A stretch of DNA of 64,000 nt from Roseobacter cerasinus (GTDB lineage: Bacteria; Pseudomonadota; Alphaproteobacteria; Rhodobacterales; Rhodobacteraceae): positions 372,001-436,000 of the forward strand of contig NZ_BLIV01000003.1 of the NCBI RefSeq assembly GCF_009811755.1, given 5' to 3'. Below the pieces are notes generated by a model, which saw nothing but the letters and a program-made list of their open reading frames with translations, made no database searches and was not told where the DNA came from. This document shows positions 24,700 through 34,182 of the stretch, in pieces. How positions within the stretch are numbered: the first letter of the stretch is position 1; each line of letters starts with the position of its first letter. The position numbers and the translations under genes are program-made.

Positions 24700-25206
24700 A
24701 TGTTCCGTTTTGTAAAAACCACGACCGCCGCTGCGACCGTCAGCCTGAGCGCTCTGATCGCATCCAGCGCCTTTGCCGGGCAAGGGATCAGTGACATCGA
24801 TGTGCAGGCGGGCATTGCCGCACCCCAGGGCAGCAATGCGCTGGATTATTACCCGACCATCGCCGAGGACCTTGAACGCGAGATCCTGGAGCGTGTCGCG
24901 GTCAGTGATGACCCAACCGGCCCAAAAATCAAAGTCCAGATCCGGCGCGTAAGCCTGGATGGTGATACAATCCTGCCGGATTCCGCTGAATTCAATGAGC
25001 TGGAAGGTTACGTTAACTATAACGGTGGGAGCCGTGACGTCGGCGAGGTTATCAAGCTCTCCGCCTACACCGACAACACCGCCGCCCCGGCTGGGGTTGT
25101 GACGATCCCACCCAGCCAGGCGGACTTCTACGACGCCATGATCACCGCCTTTGCGGATCGCGTGATCGAGCTTGTGCCTGCTGAGGACATTCAGGCCGAC
25201 GGATAA
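24700..25206 (+). CDS. Secreted hypothetical protein
   Basis: 168 residues with a clear signal peptide (MFRFVKTTTAAATVSLSALI, cleavage after SSAFA near residue 26). AAAGGAG lies before the ATG. The mature part is acidic, without cysteines, and contains DYYPTIAEDLEREILERVA and RRVSLDGDTILPDSAEF. I do not recognise a family. It stands alone between the transglycosylase and the convergent ABC transporter genes, after a 255-base leader with a stem-loop. Confidence 0.7.
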   Translation: MFRFVKTTTAAATVSLSALIASSAFAGQGISDIDVQAGIAAPQGSNALDYYPTIAEDLEREILERVAVSDDPTGPKIKVQIRRVSLDGDTILPDSAEFNELEGYVNYNGGSRDVGEVIKLSAYTDNTAAPAGVVTIPPSQADFYDAMITAFADRVIELVPAEDIQADG

Positions 25207-25334
25207 CAAATTGGGGAGCGGTGGGGACATCCCGCCGCTTCTTCATGATGCACTGCGATGCCGCCGCCCCGTGGCTCGACGTGCAGGCGGCGCAGGGTGT
25301 CTTCCCACCCATCCTGCGCCGCATTCCTTTTCCG

Positions 25335-27425
25335 CTATTCGGCGGCAACCCCCACTTCGATCACCGGGTCCATCTCTGCCAGTTTGTCGTCGCTGAGGTG
25401 GCATTTGATCTGATGATTGCCCGGCAATGTCCGCACCGGCGGCACCTCTTTCTCACACAGCCCGCCTGGCACTTGTGATTTCCAGCGACAGCGCGTTTGA
25501 AACGGGCAGCCGGACGGTGGGTTCATGGCAGAGGGGATATCGCCCTCCAGCACGATGGTCTTCTTGCTGACAGACGTATCTGCAATCGGCACGGCAGAGA
25601 GCAGCGCTTCCGTATAGGGGTGATAAGGCGGTGCAAAGACCTGATCGGTGGTGCCAAGCTCCACCACATGGCCCAGATACATCACCATCACCCGGTCGCT
25701 GAGATACCGCACGATGCTGAGATCGTGTGAGATAAAGAGCAGCGTCGTCTTATGTTCGCGCTGGATCTCCATCAGCAGGTCGGTCACCGCCGCCTGCACC
25801 GACACATCCAGCGCCGAGACAGGCTCATCTGCCACCACGATCTTGGCGTCCCCCGCAAAGGCCCGCGCGATCCCGACCCGTTGCTTCTGCCCGCCCGAGA
25901 GCTGACGCGGCATGCGATCGGCAAAGGCGCGCGGCAGCTTGACCAGGTCCAGCAGCTCCAGCATCCGCTCCCTGCGATCCCGGTCCGTCTCTCCGATGCC
26001 AAAGATCTCCAGCGCGCGGATGATCTGCCGACCGACGGTCATTGACGGATTGAGCGTGTCGAAGGGGTTCTGAAAGACCATCTGCACATCTGACACCATC
26101 TTGGTGTCACGGTCCTCGATGGGTGTGTCCTGAATGGCTGTGTTGCCCAGCAGGATCTCGCCTTCGGTCGCAGTCTCCAGCCCCATGAGAACCTTGGCAA
26201 ATGTCGACTTCCCGCAGCCGGATTCGCCCACAATGGCCAGCGTCTCGCTCTCCCGCGCCTCGAAACTCAAGGTCTCATTGGCCTTCACGACCTTGGTGTC
26301 ACCGCCCCCGAAGATCGCATTGGCGGCCACCTCGTAATACTTCTTGAGCTTGTCCATCTTCAGGACCACATCCCCCGCAGCAGGTTTGGTCTTTGCATCC
26401 CGCACATGTGGGGGGGCAGTCCAGTCGATCTCCTCGAATCGCAAACAACGCGTCTCATGCCGCGCATTTGCTGCCACCGGCGCCATCGCAATGGCCCCCT
26501 GATCGCAGCGGCCCGCTTCGAAGTAATCGCACCGAGGCCCGAAGTTGCACCCCGGCGGACGCTCATGGGGCAGGGGGAAGTTGCCCGGAATGGCCACCAG
26601 AGGGCGCGCGGTCTTGTCCGCCCCTGGCAGCGGGATCGACCGAAAGAGCGCCTGCGTATAGGGATGCCGCATCTTGTCAAAGACGTCCGTGATGGAGCCG
26701 CGCTCCACCGCTTCCCCGGAATACATCACGCAGATGCGGTCACAGGTCTCCAGCACCAGACCGAGGTTGTGCGAGATAAACAGCATCGACGTGCCGTATT
26801 TCTTACCCAGATCTTTGACCAGCTCGACCACAGCCGCCTCCACCGTGACATCCAGCGCCGTGGTCGGCTCATCGAGGATCAACAGCGAGGGCTCCGACAT
26901 CAGCGCCATGGCGATCACGATGCGCTGCTGCTGCCCGCCAGACAGCTGATGCGGGAAGGAATTCAACATGCGCACCAGGTCGGGCAGCTTCACGTCCGTC
27001 ACCACCTGCAAGGCCCGATCATAGGCGTCCTTTTCCGACATCCCCTGATGGATCATCGGCACTTCCATCAACTGCTTGCCGATCTTCATCGCCGGGTTCA
27101 GCGATGCCATCGGCTCCTGATAGATCATCGCAATCTCGGAGCCGCGAATGTCGCGCAGCTCTTCCGCGCTCATCTGCCCCAGATCACGCCCCTTGAACTT
27201 GATGGAGCCTCCGACAATGCGCCCGTTCTGCCCCAGATCCTGCATCACCCCAAGTGCCACCGTGGATTTGCCGCAACCTGACTCGCCCACCAGACCCAGG
27301 GCCTCCCCAGGGCGAACAGTCACCGAAAAATCCATGACCGCGGGGATCTCCCGCAGCCGCGTGAAAAAGGAAATCGACAGCTTGTCGATCTCCAGAATGG
27401 GACCATCGTCGTCGGTCTTTGCCAT
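25335..27425 (-). CDS. Fused double ATP-binding protein of a peptide-type ABC transporter
   Basis: 696 residues from the ATG at 27425, with AGGAG at about ten bases. Two complete ABC domains are fused, equivalent to DppD plus DppF: Walker A GESGCGKSTVAL and GESGCGKSTFAK, signatures LSGGQQQRIVIA and LSGGQKQRVGIA, Walker B LLILDEPTTALDV and VVADEPVSALDV. Each is followed by an oligopeptide C-terminal cysteine motif (PPGCNFGPRC, PSGCPFQTRC). It powers uptake of a peptide, sugar or opine. It is third in the operon after the two permeases. Confidence 0.92.
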   Translation of the reverse strand: MAKTDDDGPILEIDKLSISFFTRLREIPAVMDFSVTVRPGEALGLVGESGCGKSTVALGVMQDLGQNGRIVGGSIKFKGRDLGQMSAEELRDIRGSEIAMIYQEPMASLNPAMKIGKQLMEVPMIHQGMSEKDAYDRALQVVTDVKLPDLVRMLNSFPHQLSGGQQQRIVIAMALMSEPSLLILDEPTTALDVTVEAAVVELVKDLGKKYGTSMLFISHNLGLVLETCDRICVMYSGEAVERGSITDVFDKMRHPYTQALFRSIPLPGADKTARPLVAIPGNFPLPHERPPGCNFGPRCDYFEAGRCDQGAIAMAPVAANARHETRCLRFEEIDWTAPPHVRDAKTKPAAGDVVLKMDKLKKYYEVAANAIFGGGDTKVVKANETLSFEARESETLAIVGESGCGKSTFAKVLMGLETATEGEILLGNTAIQDTPIEDRDTKMVSDVQMVFQNPFDTLNPSMTVGRQIIRALEIFGIGETDRDRRERMLELLDLVKLPRAFADRMPRQLSGGQKQRVGIARAFAGDAKIVVADEPVSALDVSVQAAVTDLLMEIQREHKTTLLFISHDLSIVRYLSDRVMVMYLGHVVELGTTDQVFAPPYHPYTEALLSAVPIADTSVSKKTIVLEGDIPSAMNPPSGCPFQTRCRWKSQVPGGLCEKEVPPVRTLPGNHQIKCHLSDDKLAEMDPVIEVGVAAE

Positions 27426-27490
27426 CTTTGGGTCTCCTATCAGGAGGGCCAGCACCGCACCAAGGCATCTTCTGGCCAAAAATATCCTCG

Positions 27491-27520
27491 GGGGTCCGGG
27501 GGCAGACAGCCCCCGGTCCG
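27491..27520. repeat. Intercistronic GC hairpin, possible dispersed repeat
   Basis: CCGGGGGC / GCCCCCGG (27496-27503 and 27509-27516) with a 5-base loop, in the 100-base gap between the permease and ATPase genes. It is preceded by AAAAATATCC. It may stabilise mRNA ends or be one copy of a dispersed element. Confidence 0.45.
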
Positions 27521-27525
27521 GTTCA

Positions 27526-28743
27526 TCAGTCGCGCAGGCTCTCCTCGCGCAGCCCATCCGCCAGCAAATTCAGCCCCAACACCATGGTCATCAAGGCCAC
27601 CGCAGGCACCACCGCCGGATGCACATAGGCGCGCAGCAGCTGCCTGCCGGAGTTGATCGTGGTCCCCCAGTCGGGGCTTTCCGACGCCAGCCCCAGACCA
27701 AAGAACCCCAGCGTGCCCAAAAGGATTGTGGTGTACCCGATGCGCAAACAGAAATCGACAATGAGCGGCCCACGCGCATTCGGCAGGATTTCCCACAGCA
27801 TGATGTACCACGGCCCTTCGCCCCGGGTCTGCGCGGCAGACACATAGTCCCGTGTCTTGATGTCCATGGCAAGGCCCCGCACGATCCGGAAGACCGTGGG
27901 CGAGTTGACAAAGACCACCGAGACAAAGACCACCAGGATGCCCGGATCGATGTCAAAAAGATCGATTGCGCCCGGCAGGCCCGGGATGCGGTAGCCCGGC
28001 GTGGCGACCACCGCGCCACCGGTCGAGACCAGCGACAGATAGAGCCAGCCCAATACACCGATCACACAAGCCAGCAGCGGCGTGCGCAGCTTTGGCTGCG
28101 TGTGATAGCGCGAATTCAGCAGGATCGTTGCAAAGACCAGCGGGAATATGAAAAGAAACAGCGCCATATAGTTCGGGATGCCCGTCAGCACGATCTCCGG
28201 CGTGACCAGCAAATAGAACAGGAGGATCACGGGGAAGGCCAGGATGAGGTTGGCCAGAAACGACAGCACCGTATCGAGCCGCCCACCATAATACCCCGCA
28301 GGCAGGCCCAACGTGATCCCCACCATGAAGGCAAAGAGCGTCGCCAGCGGGGCAATCTGAACGACAATCCACGCGCCCTTGATCACCCGGCTGAACACAT
28401 CCCGCGCCAGATTGTCGCCGCCCAGCAGGAAATAAGCGTATTGCCCCTCATCCGGGCGGCGCAGCGCCGTGCCGGGTGGCTTGTTCTTCATGCCGGAGAT
28501 CTGGCTCAGCGGATCATGGGTCACAATCATATCCAGCGGGCCGCCCAGCACGCCTGCAAAGACCCAGAACATGACCAGCGCAAAGCCGATCATGCCGATG
28601 GTGCTGTCAAAAAGCTTGCCGTAGAGCCCAAGCCTGCGCTTGAAGGCGAGCGACGGCGCAAAGACCACGATCAGCGCAATCCAGACCGGCATGAGCTGCT
28701 GCATCACCCGCAGAAAAATCTCGCCCCATGTCAATGGTTCCAT
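27526..28743 (-). CDS. ABC transporter permease (DppC-like)
   Basis: 405 residues, longer than the usual ~300. It has an N-terminal helix pair, a binding-protein-dependent transport domain with the EAA-type loop (AAQTRGEGPWYIMLWEILPN), and about six membrane segments. Extra length comes from a central insertion containing GGAVVATPGYRIPG and LPGAIDLFDIDP. It forms the channel with the DppB-like subunit. The gene starts 11 bases after the upstream permease stop. Substrate class is peptide/nickel/opine-like by family, not resolved further. Confidence 0.88.
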   Translation of the reverse strand: MEPLTWGEIFLRVMQQLMPVWIALIVVFAPSLAFKRRLGLYGKLFDSTIGMIGFALVMFWVFAGVLGGPLDMIVTHDPLSQISGMKNKPPGTALRRPDEGQYAYFLLGGDNLARDVFSRVIKGAWIVVQIAPLATLFAFMVGITLGLPAGYYGGRLDTVLSFLANLILAFPVILLFYLLVTPEIVLTGIPNYMALFLFIFPLVFATILLNSRYHTQPKLRTPLLACVIGVLGWLYLSLVSTGGAVVATPGYRIPGLPGAIDLFDIDPGILVVFVSVVFVNSPTVFRIVRGLAMDIKTRDYVSAAQTRGEGPWYIMLWEILPNARGPLIVDFCLRIGYTTILLGTLGFFGLGLASESPDWGTTINSGRQLLRAYVHPAVVPAVALMTMVLGLNLLADGLREESLRD

Positions 28744-28754
28744 GATCGGGCTCC

Positions 28755-29795
28755 CTACGAGATGCGAATACGCGGGTTGAGATAGACGTAGCCGATATCC
28801 GAAATCAGCTGCGTGACCAGCACCACGATGACCGACACCACCGAGACCGCGAGCAGCAGTTCGATGTCGTTATTCCCTGCAGCCTGCACCAGCACCCACC
28901 CAAACCCCTTGTAGTTGAACAGAGTCTCGACAATCACCACACCGTTCAGCAGCCAGGGGAACTGCAGCATAATCACCGTGAAGGGCGCGATCAGCGCATT
29001 CCGCAGCGCATGTTTCAAGACGATATTGCCAAAAGAAACGCCCTTCAGGCGCGCGGTGCGGATGTATTGTGCGGTCATCACTTCGGTCATGCTGGCCCGC
29101 GTCATTCGCGCGATATAGCCCATGCCATAGAGCGCGATAGTCACCACAGGCAGTGTGAAGTTGACGAAATTGGCGTCCTCCATGGCCGAGGTGGCTGACC
29201 CATTGAAAATCTTCCAGCCGGCTGAGGAGGCAAAGACCGCAATGAAAATCACGCCCGAGACATATTCCGGCGTGGCGGTCGAGGCGATCGAGAAAGTCGA
29301 GAGCGAGCGATCGAGTTTCGAGCCTTCTCGCATTCCCGCCAGCACGCCGACAATCAGCGCCATGGGCACCATCACCAGCATGACAAAGAACATCAGCTTT
29401 CCCGTCAGGCCCAACCGCTCCGCTACGATCGCGCTCACGTCGCTTTTGAAGACGGTGGAGAACCCCCAATCGTTCTGCAGCACGCCGCAGAAGGTTGCGT
29501 GCTCCGCCTCGGGTGTGAGCGTGTCAAAGCATTTGCCCCGCAGCTCACCGTCGACCTCCTTCACCCAGCCGGGCAGCACACCCAGCCACTGGCCGAACTT
29601 TACCGGCATGGGTTCCAGATAACCGTTCTTGTCGAGGTAACTTGCCACCGCCTCATCCGACATGCGGAAATTGCCCTGGGTCTTGGCGAGTTTCTCAAGA
29701 TTGGGATAGAGATTCGTCAGCCAGAAGACGATGAACGTCAGGCAAAGGGCCGTCAGCAGCATGACGCCAAGGCGCCTGAGTATGAATAGTCCCAT
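28755..29795 (-). CDS. ABC transporter permease (DppB-like)
   Basis: 346 residues. The N-terminal MGLFILRRLGVMLLTALCLT signature of DppB-type permeases is followed by a ~90-residue periplasmic segment with two cysteines (GKCFDT, TFCGVLQN) and then the transport domain with the EAA loop (TARLKGVSFGNIVLKHALRN). First gene of the three-gene unit. No substrate-binding protein gene is adjacent on either side, so the receptor must be encoded elsewhere. Confidence 0.88.
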   Translation of the reverse strand: MGLFILRRLGVMLLTALCLTFIVFWLTNLYPNLEKLAKTQGNFRMSDEAVASYLDKNGYLEPMPVKFGQWLGVLPGWVKEVDGELRGKCFDTLTPEAEHATFCGVLQNDWGFSTVFKSDVSAIVAERLGLTGKLMFFVMLVMVPMALIVGVLAGMREGSKLDRSLSTFSIASTATPEYVSGVIFIAVFASSAGWKIFNGSATSAMEDANFVNFTLPVVTIALYGMGYIARMTRASMTEVMTAQYIRTARLKGVSFGNIVLKHALRNALIAPFTVIMLQFPWLLNGVVIVETLFNYKGFGWVLVQAAGNNDIELLLAVSVVSVIVVLVTQLISDIGYVYLNPRIRIS

Positions 29796-30001
29796 TGGTC
29801 CCCGTTGTCAGGCCCGCGCGGATAGGTTGCGCCGGTTTTTGGACCGCGATTGCGTGCGGCTCCGAATTTTTGATCCAACTATGAGGCATGAGTTCGGGGG
29901 CGGCGTCAATGTAAGCTTGCGCCAGAACCTAGCACATTTGCGACATCTCGCGGGTCGCAAATGGATGACATCTTGGCGACGGTTTGATGACAGTCTGAGG
30001 G

Positions 30002-30808
30002 TCAGGCCGCTTTCAGGGTGGCGGCCGAGGCCCGGCGCAGCGCCGTTGGGGTGGCCCGTGTGTGATGCTGCATGAAGCGCGTGAAATAGGCCGCGCTGCC
30101 AAACCCGAGGTGGCGCGCGATGTCCTGTGCAGGCACATTCGTTTCAGCCAGCAGGCAGCGTGCTTCATGCAGAACCCGCTCGGTCAGCAGTTCCGCCGCC
30201 GTCTTGCCTGTAGCGGCCTTGCAGGCGCGGGTCAAATGTGTGGGTGTGACCCCCAAAGCTTCCGCATGGTCCGACATGGTCATTGGCGTCGCGAAATGTG
30301 CATTGATCTGCGCGCAATAGGCGCTGCACAGGCGGGCCGCTGCGTTGCGCCGCGCCGGTGCGTGTTCTTCCATTGCGATCTGCCGCTGAATCCAGACCGA
30401 AATCAATGCGCCAAATGCTTCCATCGATTGGCGGCAGAGCGGGCGCCCGCTGGATTGCTCTCGTCCCGCCGCTTCGATCAGCGTGTTGAGCTCATTCATC
30501 ACCATGGAATCGCGGATGCGCAGAAGGCGGGGGATCTTTGGCATCAGCAGATCGGTTTCCTGCGGGATGACCACCACCTGCGCGATCGACTGGCGCCCCA
30601 GTTCAAGCGAAAAGAGGTGACACGCGGGCAGGACAATGGCGCTGTGTGTGCCAACCCCCTGACGTTGCCCGTCCATCAACACGCGCCCCTGGCCGCGGGT
30701 CACCCAGATCAGCAAATGCGCCGGTCGGTCATGCACAAGCGACAAGCGCCAATCCTGCCCCATGCTGAGCTGTGACAATGTCTGAATGATCGGTCGGTCG
30801 ATAGCCAT
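30002..30808 (-). CDS. AraC-family transcriptional regulator
   Basis: 268 residues. An N-terminal cupin-like effector domain (residues 20-100, including GTHSAIVLPACHLFSLELG) is followed by the double helix-turn-helix of AraC/XylS (residues ~165-262; TPTHLTRACKAATGKTAAEL and the second HTH IARHLGFGSAAYFTRFMQHH). It probably controls uptake or use of a carbon or nitrogen source. It lies upstream of the ABC transporter on the same strand with a 206-base gap, so it could regulate that operon. Confidence 0.9.
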   Translation of the reverse strand: MAIDRPIIQTLSQLSMGQDWRLSLVHDRPAHLLIWVTRGQGRVLMDGQRQGVGTHSAIVLPACHLFSLELGRQSIAQVVVIPQETDLLMPKIPRLLRIRDSMVMNELNTLIEAAGREQSSGRPLCRQSMEAFGALISVWIQRQIAMEEHAPARRNAAARLCSAYCAQINAHFATPMTMSDHAEALGVTPTHLTRACKAATGKTAAELLTERVLHEARCLLAETNVPAQDIARHLGFGSAAYFTRFMQHHTRATPTALRRASAATLKAA

Positions 30809-30906
30809 AACATCCCCGGTTTGCGACGACGCTATTTAGTTTAGGTTACCGGAAGGTTAATGCCAGCCTTACCCTCCAGGCTTGGATGGCGTCAGCGGCA
30901 TTCGGC

Positions 30907-31794
30907 TTAGTGCGGGCGCACGCGCTGCCACCCCTCCATCTTGGAGCGGAACCAGGTGCGCTGGCGCTTGGCGAATTGCCGGGTAGCGATGATCGCGCGC
31001 TCCCGCGCGGCCTCCAATGTGATCTCTCCGCGCAGATGGGCCACAAGCTCCGGCGCGCCAATTGCGCGATGCGCGGGCAGGCTGGGGTCATACTCCGGCA
31101 GCACGGCGCGGGCCTCGTCCAGCGCGCCGGCAGCCAGCATCATATCGAACCGCTGCACAATCCGCCCATTGAGCCAGTCTTTCGGGGCGTCGAACACCAG
31201 CGTGTTGGCCTCCGTCTCCGCCAACGTCGGATGACCGGTCTGCGCCTGCCACTGCGTCAGGCTGCGCCCTGTGGTGGTCATCACCTCCCACGCGCGCTGC
31301 ACCCGCGCGCGGTTGGCTGGGTCGATACGGGCGCGGGTCTCCGCATCCAGCCCCGCAAGCATCTCCTCCAATGTCAATGTGTCCGCATGCGCGCGCACCT
31401 CCGGCGGTGTGGCGGGGATGTCCGCGAGGCCTTGCGTCAGCGCCATGAAATACAGCCCCGTGCCTCCGACGATGATGGGTCGCGCAGCGCCTAGCAAGGG
31501 TGTGACCTCACGCAGCCAGTGCCCGGCAGAGTAGGGGGCCTCCGCCTCGATATGCCCATAGAGGTGATGCGGAATGCCGGCCATCTCATCAAGGCTCGGG
31601 CGCGCCGTGAGCACCTGCCAGCAGCCATAGACCTGACTGGCATCCGCGTTCACGATCACGCCGCCCTGCCGGTCTGCAATCTCCAGCGCCAGCGCGGATT
31701 TGCCCGAGGCCGTCGGCCCCGCGATCAGCACTGGTTTGTCCGGTGACAGCCCGCCTATGAGCGCGGTCCTGTCCGAGATCGGCTCCGTGGCCAT
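30907..31794 (-). CDS. miaA: tRNA dimethylallyltransferase
   Basis: 295 residues. The P-loop [17 protein letters not shown] (residues 23-39), [19 protein letters not shown] and [18 protein letters not shown] are standard, and the C-terminal [14 protein letters not shown] binds the anticodon stem. The enzyme adds a dimethylallyl group to A37 of tRNAs that read UNN codons, as in the tRNA-Leu(CAA) of this window. The prenyl donor comes from the MEP pathway, to which the nearby dxr belongs. It is divergent from pyrH. Confidence 0.94.
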   Translation of the reverse strand: MATEPISDRTALIGGLSPDKPVLIAGPTASGKSALALEIADRQGGVIVNADASQVYGCWQVLTARPSLDEMAGIPHHLYGHIEAEAPYSAGHWLREVTPLLGAARPIIVGGTGLYFMALTQGLADIPATPPEVRAHADTLTLEEMLAGLDAETRARIDPANRARVQRAWEVMTTTGRSLTQWQAQTGHPTLAETEANTLVFDAPKDWLNGRIVQRFDMMLAAGALDEARAVLPEYDPSLPAHRAIGAPELVAHLRGEITLEAARERAIIATRQFAKRQRTWFRSKMEGWQRVRPH

Positions 31795-31889
31795 TTTCTT
31801 GCCATCCTGCGCAAGCGTGCATTGAAGTCCGGCTGCTTTTCCGACATTTTGCCGCCGAACAAAACCCCGTACCGCAGGAGCTCTCCCCC

Positions 31890-32621
31890 ATGTCCGACGC
31901 CGCGCCGCAGGCTGCCTTTAAACGTGTGATGCTGAAAATCTCGGGCGAGGCGCTGATGGGCGATCAGGGGTTCGGCCTGCACCCGCCCACGGTGGAGCGC
32001 ATCGCGCAGGAGGTCAAATCGGTGCATGACCTCGGCGTCGAGATCTGCATGGTGATCGGCGGTGGCAATGTGTTCCGGGGCCTGCAAGGCTCGGCTCAGG
32101 GGATGGAGCGGACCACGGCGGACTACATGGGTATGCTGGCCACGGTCATGAACGCGCTGGCGATGCAGTCGGCGCTGGAGGGGCTTGGGGTCTTCACCCG
32201 GGTGATCAGCGCGATAACCATGAACGAAGTGGCGGAGCCCTACATCCGCCGCCGGGCCGTGCGGCACCTTGAGAAAAAGCGGGTCTGCATCTTTGCGGCC
32301 GGAACGGGCAACCCCTATTTCACCACCGACACCGCCGCGACATTGCGCGCGAACGAGATGTCCTGCGAGGCGATCTTCATGGGCAAGAACGGTGTGGACG
32401 GTGTCTATGACAAGGACCCGGCCAAACACGACGATGCGAAACGCTACGAGACGGTCAGCTACGATGACGTGTTGGCCAAGCGGCTTGGGGTCATGGATGC
32501 ATCGGCCATTGCGCTCGCCCGGGACAACAATCTGCCGATCTTCGTCTTCTCGCTGGATGAGCCGGATGGCTTCCGCGCGGTTCTCGCAGGCGAGGGCACC
32601 TATACGCGGGTGCAGGGCTAG
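31890..32621 (+). CDS. pyrH: UMP kinase
   Basis: 243 residues. [19 protein letters not shown] is the amino acid kinase nucleotide site, and [28 protein letters not shown] and [15 protein letters not shown] are typical of bacterial PyrH. It forms hexamers that phosphorylate UMP to UDP and are inhibited by UTP. GCAGGAG precedes the ATG. It heads the pyrH-frr-uppS-cdsA-dxr-rseP gene string; the usual rpsB-tsf genes are not upstream here. Confidence 0.95.
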   Translation: MSDAAPQAAFKRVMLKISGEALMGDQGFGLHPPTVERIAQEVKSVHDLGVEICMVIGGGNVFRGLQGSAQGMERTTADYMGMLATVMNALAMQSALEGLGVFTRVISAITMNEVAEPYIRRRAVRHLEKKRVCIFAAGTGNPYFTTDTAATLRANEMSCEAIFMGKNGVDGVYDKDPAKHDDAKRYETVSYDDVLAKRLGVMDASAIALARDNNLPIFVFSLDEPDGFRAVLAGEGTYTRVQG

Positions 32622-32747
32622 GATAGGCCCGAGGATCAGCGGCAACTCTTTCTGGCCTTTCGCGCCCGTCCTGATCTATACACGTTTTCAAACACGTAAG
32701 GCGTGCATCGCGCATGCCCGGCACGACACTTGTGGCAGGACGGACTT

Positions 32748-33311
32748 ATGTCAGACGATTTTATGCTCGACACCGATGATCTGGAACGGCGGATGGATGG
32801 CGCGATGGCAAATCTGCGCACCGAGTTCGCCTCGCTGCGCACGGGCCGCGCGTCGGCCTCGATGCTGGAGCCGGTGATGGTGGACGCCTACGGCTCGATG
32901 ACGCCGATCAACCAGGTCGGCACCGTGAACGTGCCTGAGCCGCGTATGGTCACCATCAATGTGTGGGACAAGGGCTTGGTGAATAAGGTCGAGAAGGCCA
33001 TTCGCGAAAGCGGGCTGGGCATCAACCCGCAGCTCAACGGCACCATCATCATGCTGCCGATCCCGGAGCTGAATGAGGAGCGCCGTCGCGAGCTGACCAA
33101 GGTCGCCGGTCAATATGCGGAAAGTGGCCGCGTGTCGGTGCGCAACATCCGCCGCGACGGGATGGATCAGATCAAGAAGGCCAAGGGGGATGGTCTCTCC
33201 GAAGATGATCAGAAGCTTTGGGAAGGCGAGGTTCAGGAAATAACGGATCGTTATATAAAACTGATCGATACTCTGCTTGAGACCAAGCAGGGCGAAATCA
33301 TGCAGGTCTGA
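32748..33311 (+). CDS. frr: Ribosome recycling factor
   Basis: 187 residues from the ATG at 32748 with CAGGACGG before it; the longer frame starting at 32703 lacks similarity. The sequence [35 protein letters not shown] and the C-terminal [15 protein letters not shown] are hallmark RRF segments. Together with EF-G it splits post-termination ribosomes. It lies 126 bases after pyrH in the conserved order. Confidence 0.96.
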   Translation: MSDDFMLDTDDLERRMDGAMANLRTEFASLRTGRASASMLEPVMVDAYGSMTPINQVGTVNVPEPRMVTINVWDKGLVNKVEKAIRESGLGINPQLNGTIIMLPIPELNEERRRELTKVAGQYAESGRVSVRNIRRDGMDQIKKAKGDGLSEDDQKLWEGEVQEITDRYIKLIDTLLETKQGEIMQV

Positions 33312-33436
33312 CCGGCCGACCGCCCAGGCCCTTTGTCGCGCCAGCGCGCGTCGCAAAACACCGCAGAGGCCCGCATCGGCGGGCGATCTGCTTTTCACGG
33401 AGACGCCAGGTGGCGCGCTCCTTGCAGGAGACACAT

Positions 33437-34177
33437 ATGGCGGGCTTGCCCCAACCCCAAGTCGAGCTTATCCCGGGTTGCCCGCGGCATGTTGCGATTA
33501 TCATGGATGGCAATGGCCGTTGGGCGACGCAGCGCGGGCGGCCCCGGCTTTACGGGCATCACGCGGGTGCGCGCCGGGTGCGGGAGATCGTTGAATCCTG
33601 CCCCGAATTCGGGGTCGACTATCTGACGATCTTTGCCTTCTCGACCGAGAACTGGAAGCGCACGCAGGTGGAAGTTGCGGGGCTGATGAACCTCTTTCGC
33701 CGCTATATCATCAAGGAGACACGCGCGCTGGTGGAATCCGGTGTGCGGGTGCGCTTCATCGGGGACCGGCTGCGGCTCGATAAGAAGCTGACGGCGATGA
33801 TGAGCGATCTTGAGGTGGCGACCCAGCAGAACAGTCGTGTGAACCTGACCATTGCCATCAACTATGGCGGGCGCGATGAGGTGGCGCGCGCAACCAGGCG
33901 CTTGGCGCAGGACGTGGCCGAAGGCAAGCTCAGCCCCGATGCCGTTGATGAAGAGACCCTGCCACGCTATCTCGACACCCACGTCCTGCCGGATCCTGAT
34001 CTTGTGATCCGCACCAGCGGGGAGGCGCGTATCTCGAACTTCCTGCTGTGGCAGTCCGCATATTCCGAATACGAATTCATCGACACGCTGTGGCCTGATT
34101 TCACCCGTGAGGAGTTCCAGCTCCTGTGCGAATCCTTCGGGTGCCGCGATCGCCGCTATGGCGGCGTGAAGGCATAG
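33437..34177 (+). CDS. uppS: Isoprenyl (undecaprenyl) diphosphate synthase
   Basis: 246 residues from the ATG at 33437, with AGGAG six bases upstream. The catalytic aspartate is D24 in IIMDGNGRWATQRG, followed by HHAGARRVREI, FAFSTENWKR, and the late DLVIRTSGEARISNFLLWQ. It condenses isopentenyl units in cis to make C55 undecaprenyl diphosphate, the carrier for peptidoglycan and O-antigen. The gene is followed after five bases by cdsA. Confidence 0.95.
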   Translation: MAGLPQPQVELIPGCPRHVAIIMDGNGRWATQRGRPRLYGHHAGARRVREIVESCPEFGVDYLTIFAFSTENWKRTQVEVAGLMNLFRRYIIKETRALVESGVRVRFIGDRLRLDKKLTAMMSDLEVATQQNSRVNLTIAINYGGRDEVARATRRLAQDVAEGKLSPDAVDEETLPRYLDTHVLPDPDLVIRTSGEARISNFLLWQSAYSEYEFIDTLWPDFTREEFQLLCESFGCRDRRYGGVKA

Positions 34178-34182
34178 GGCCC

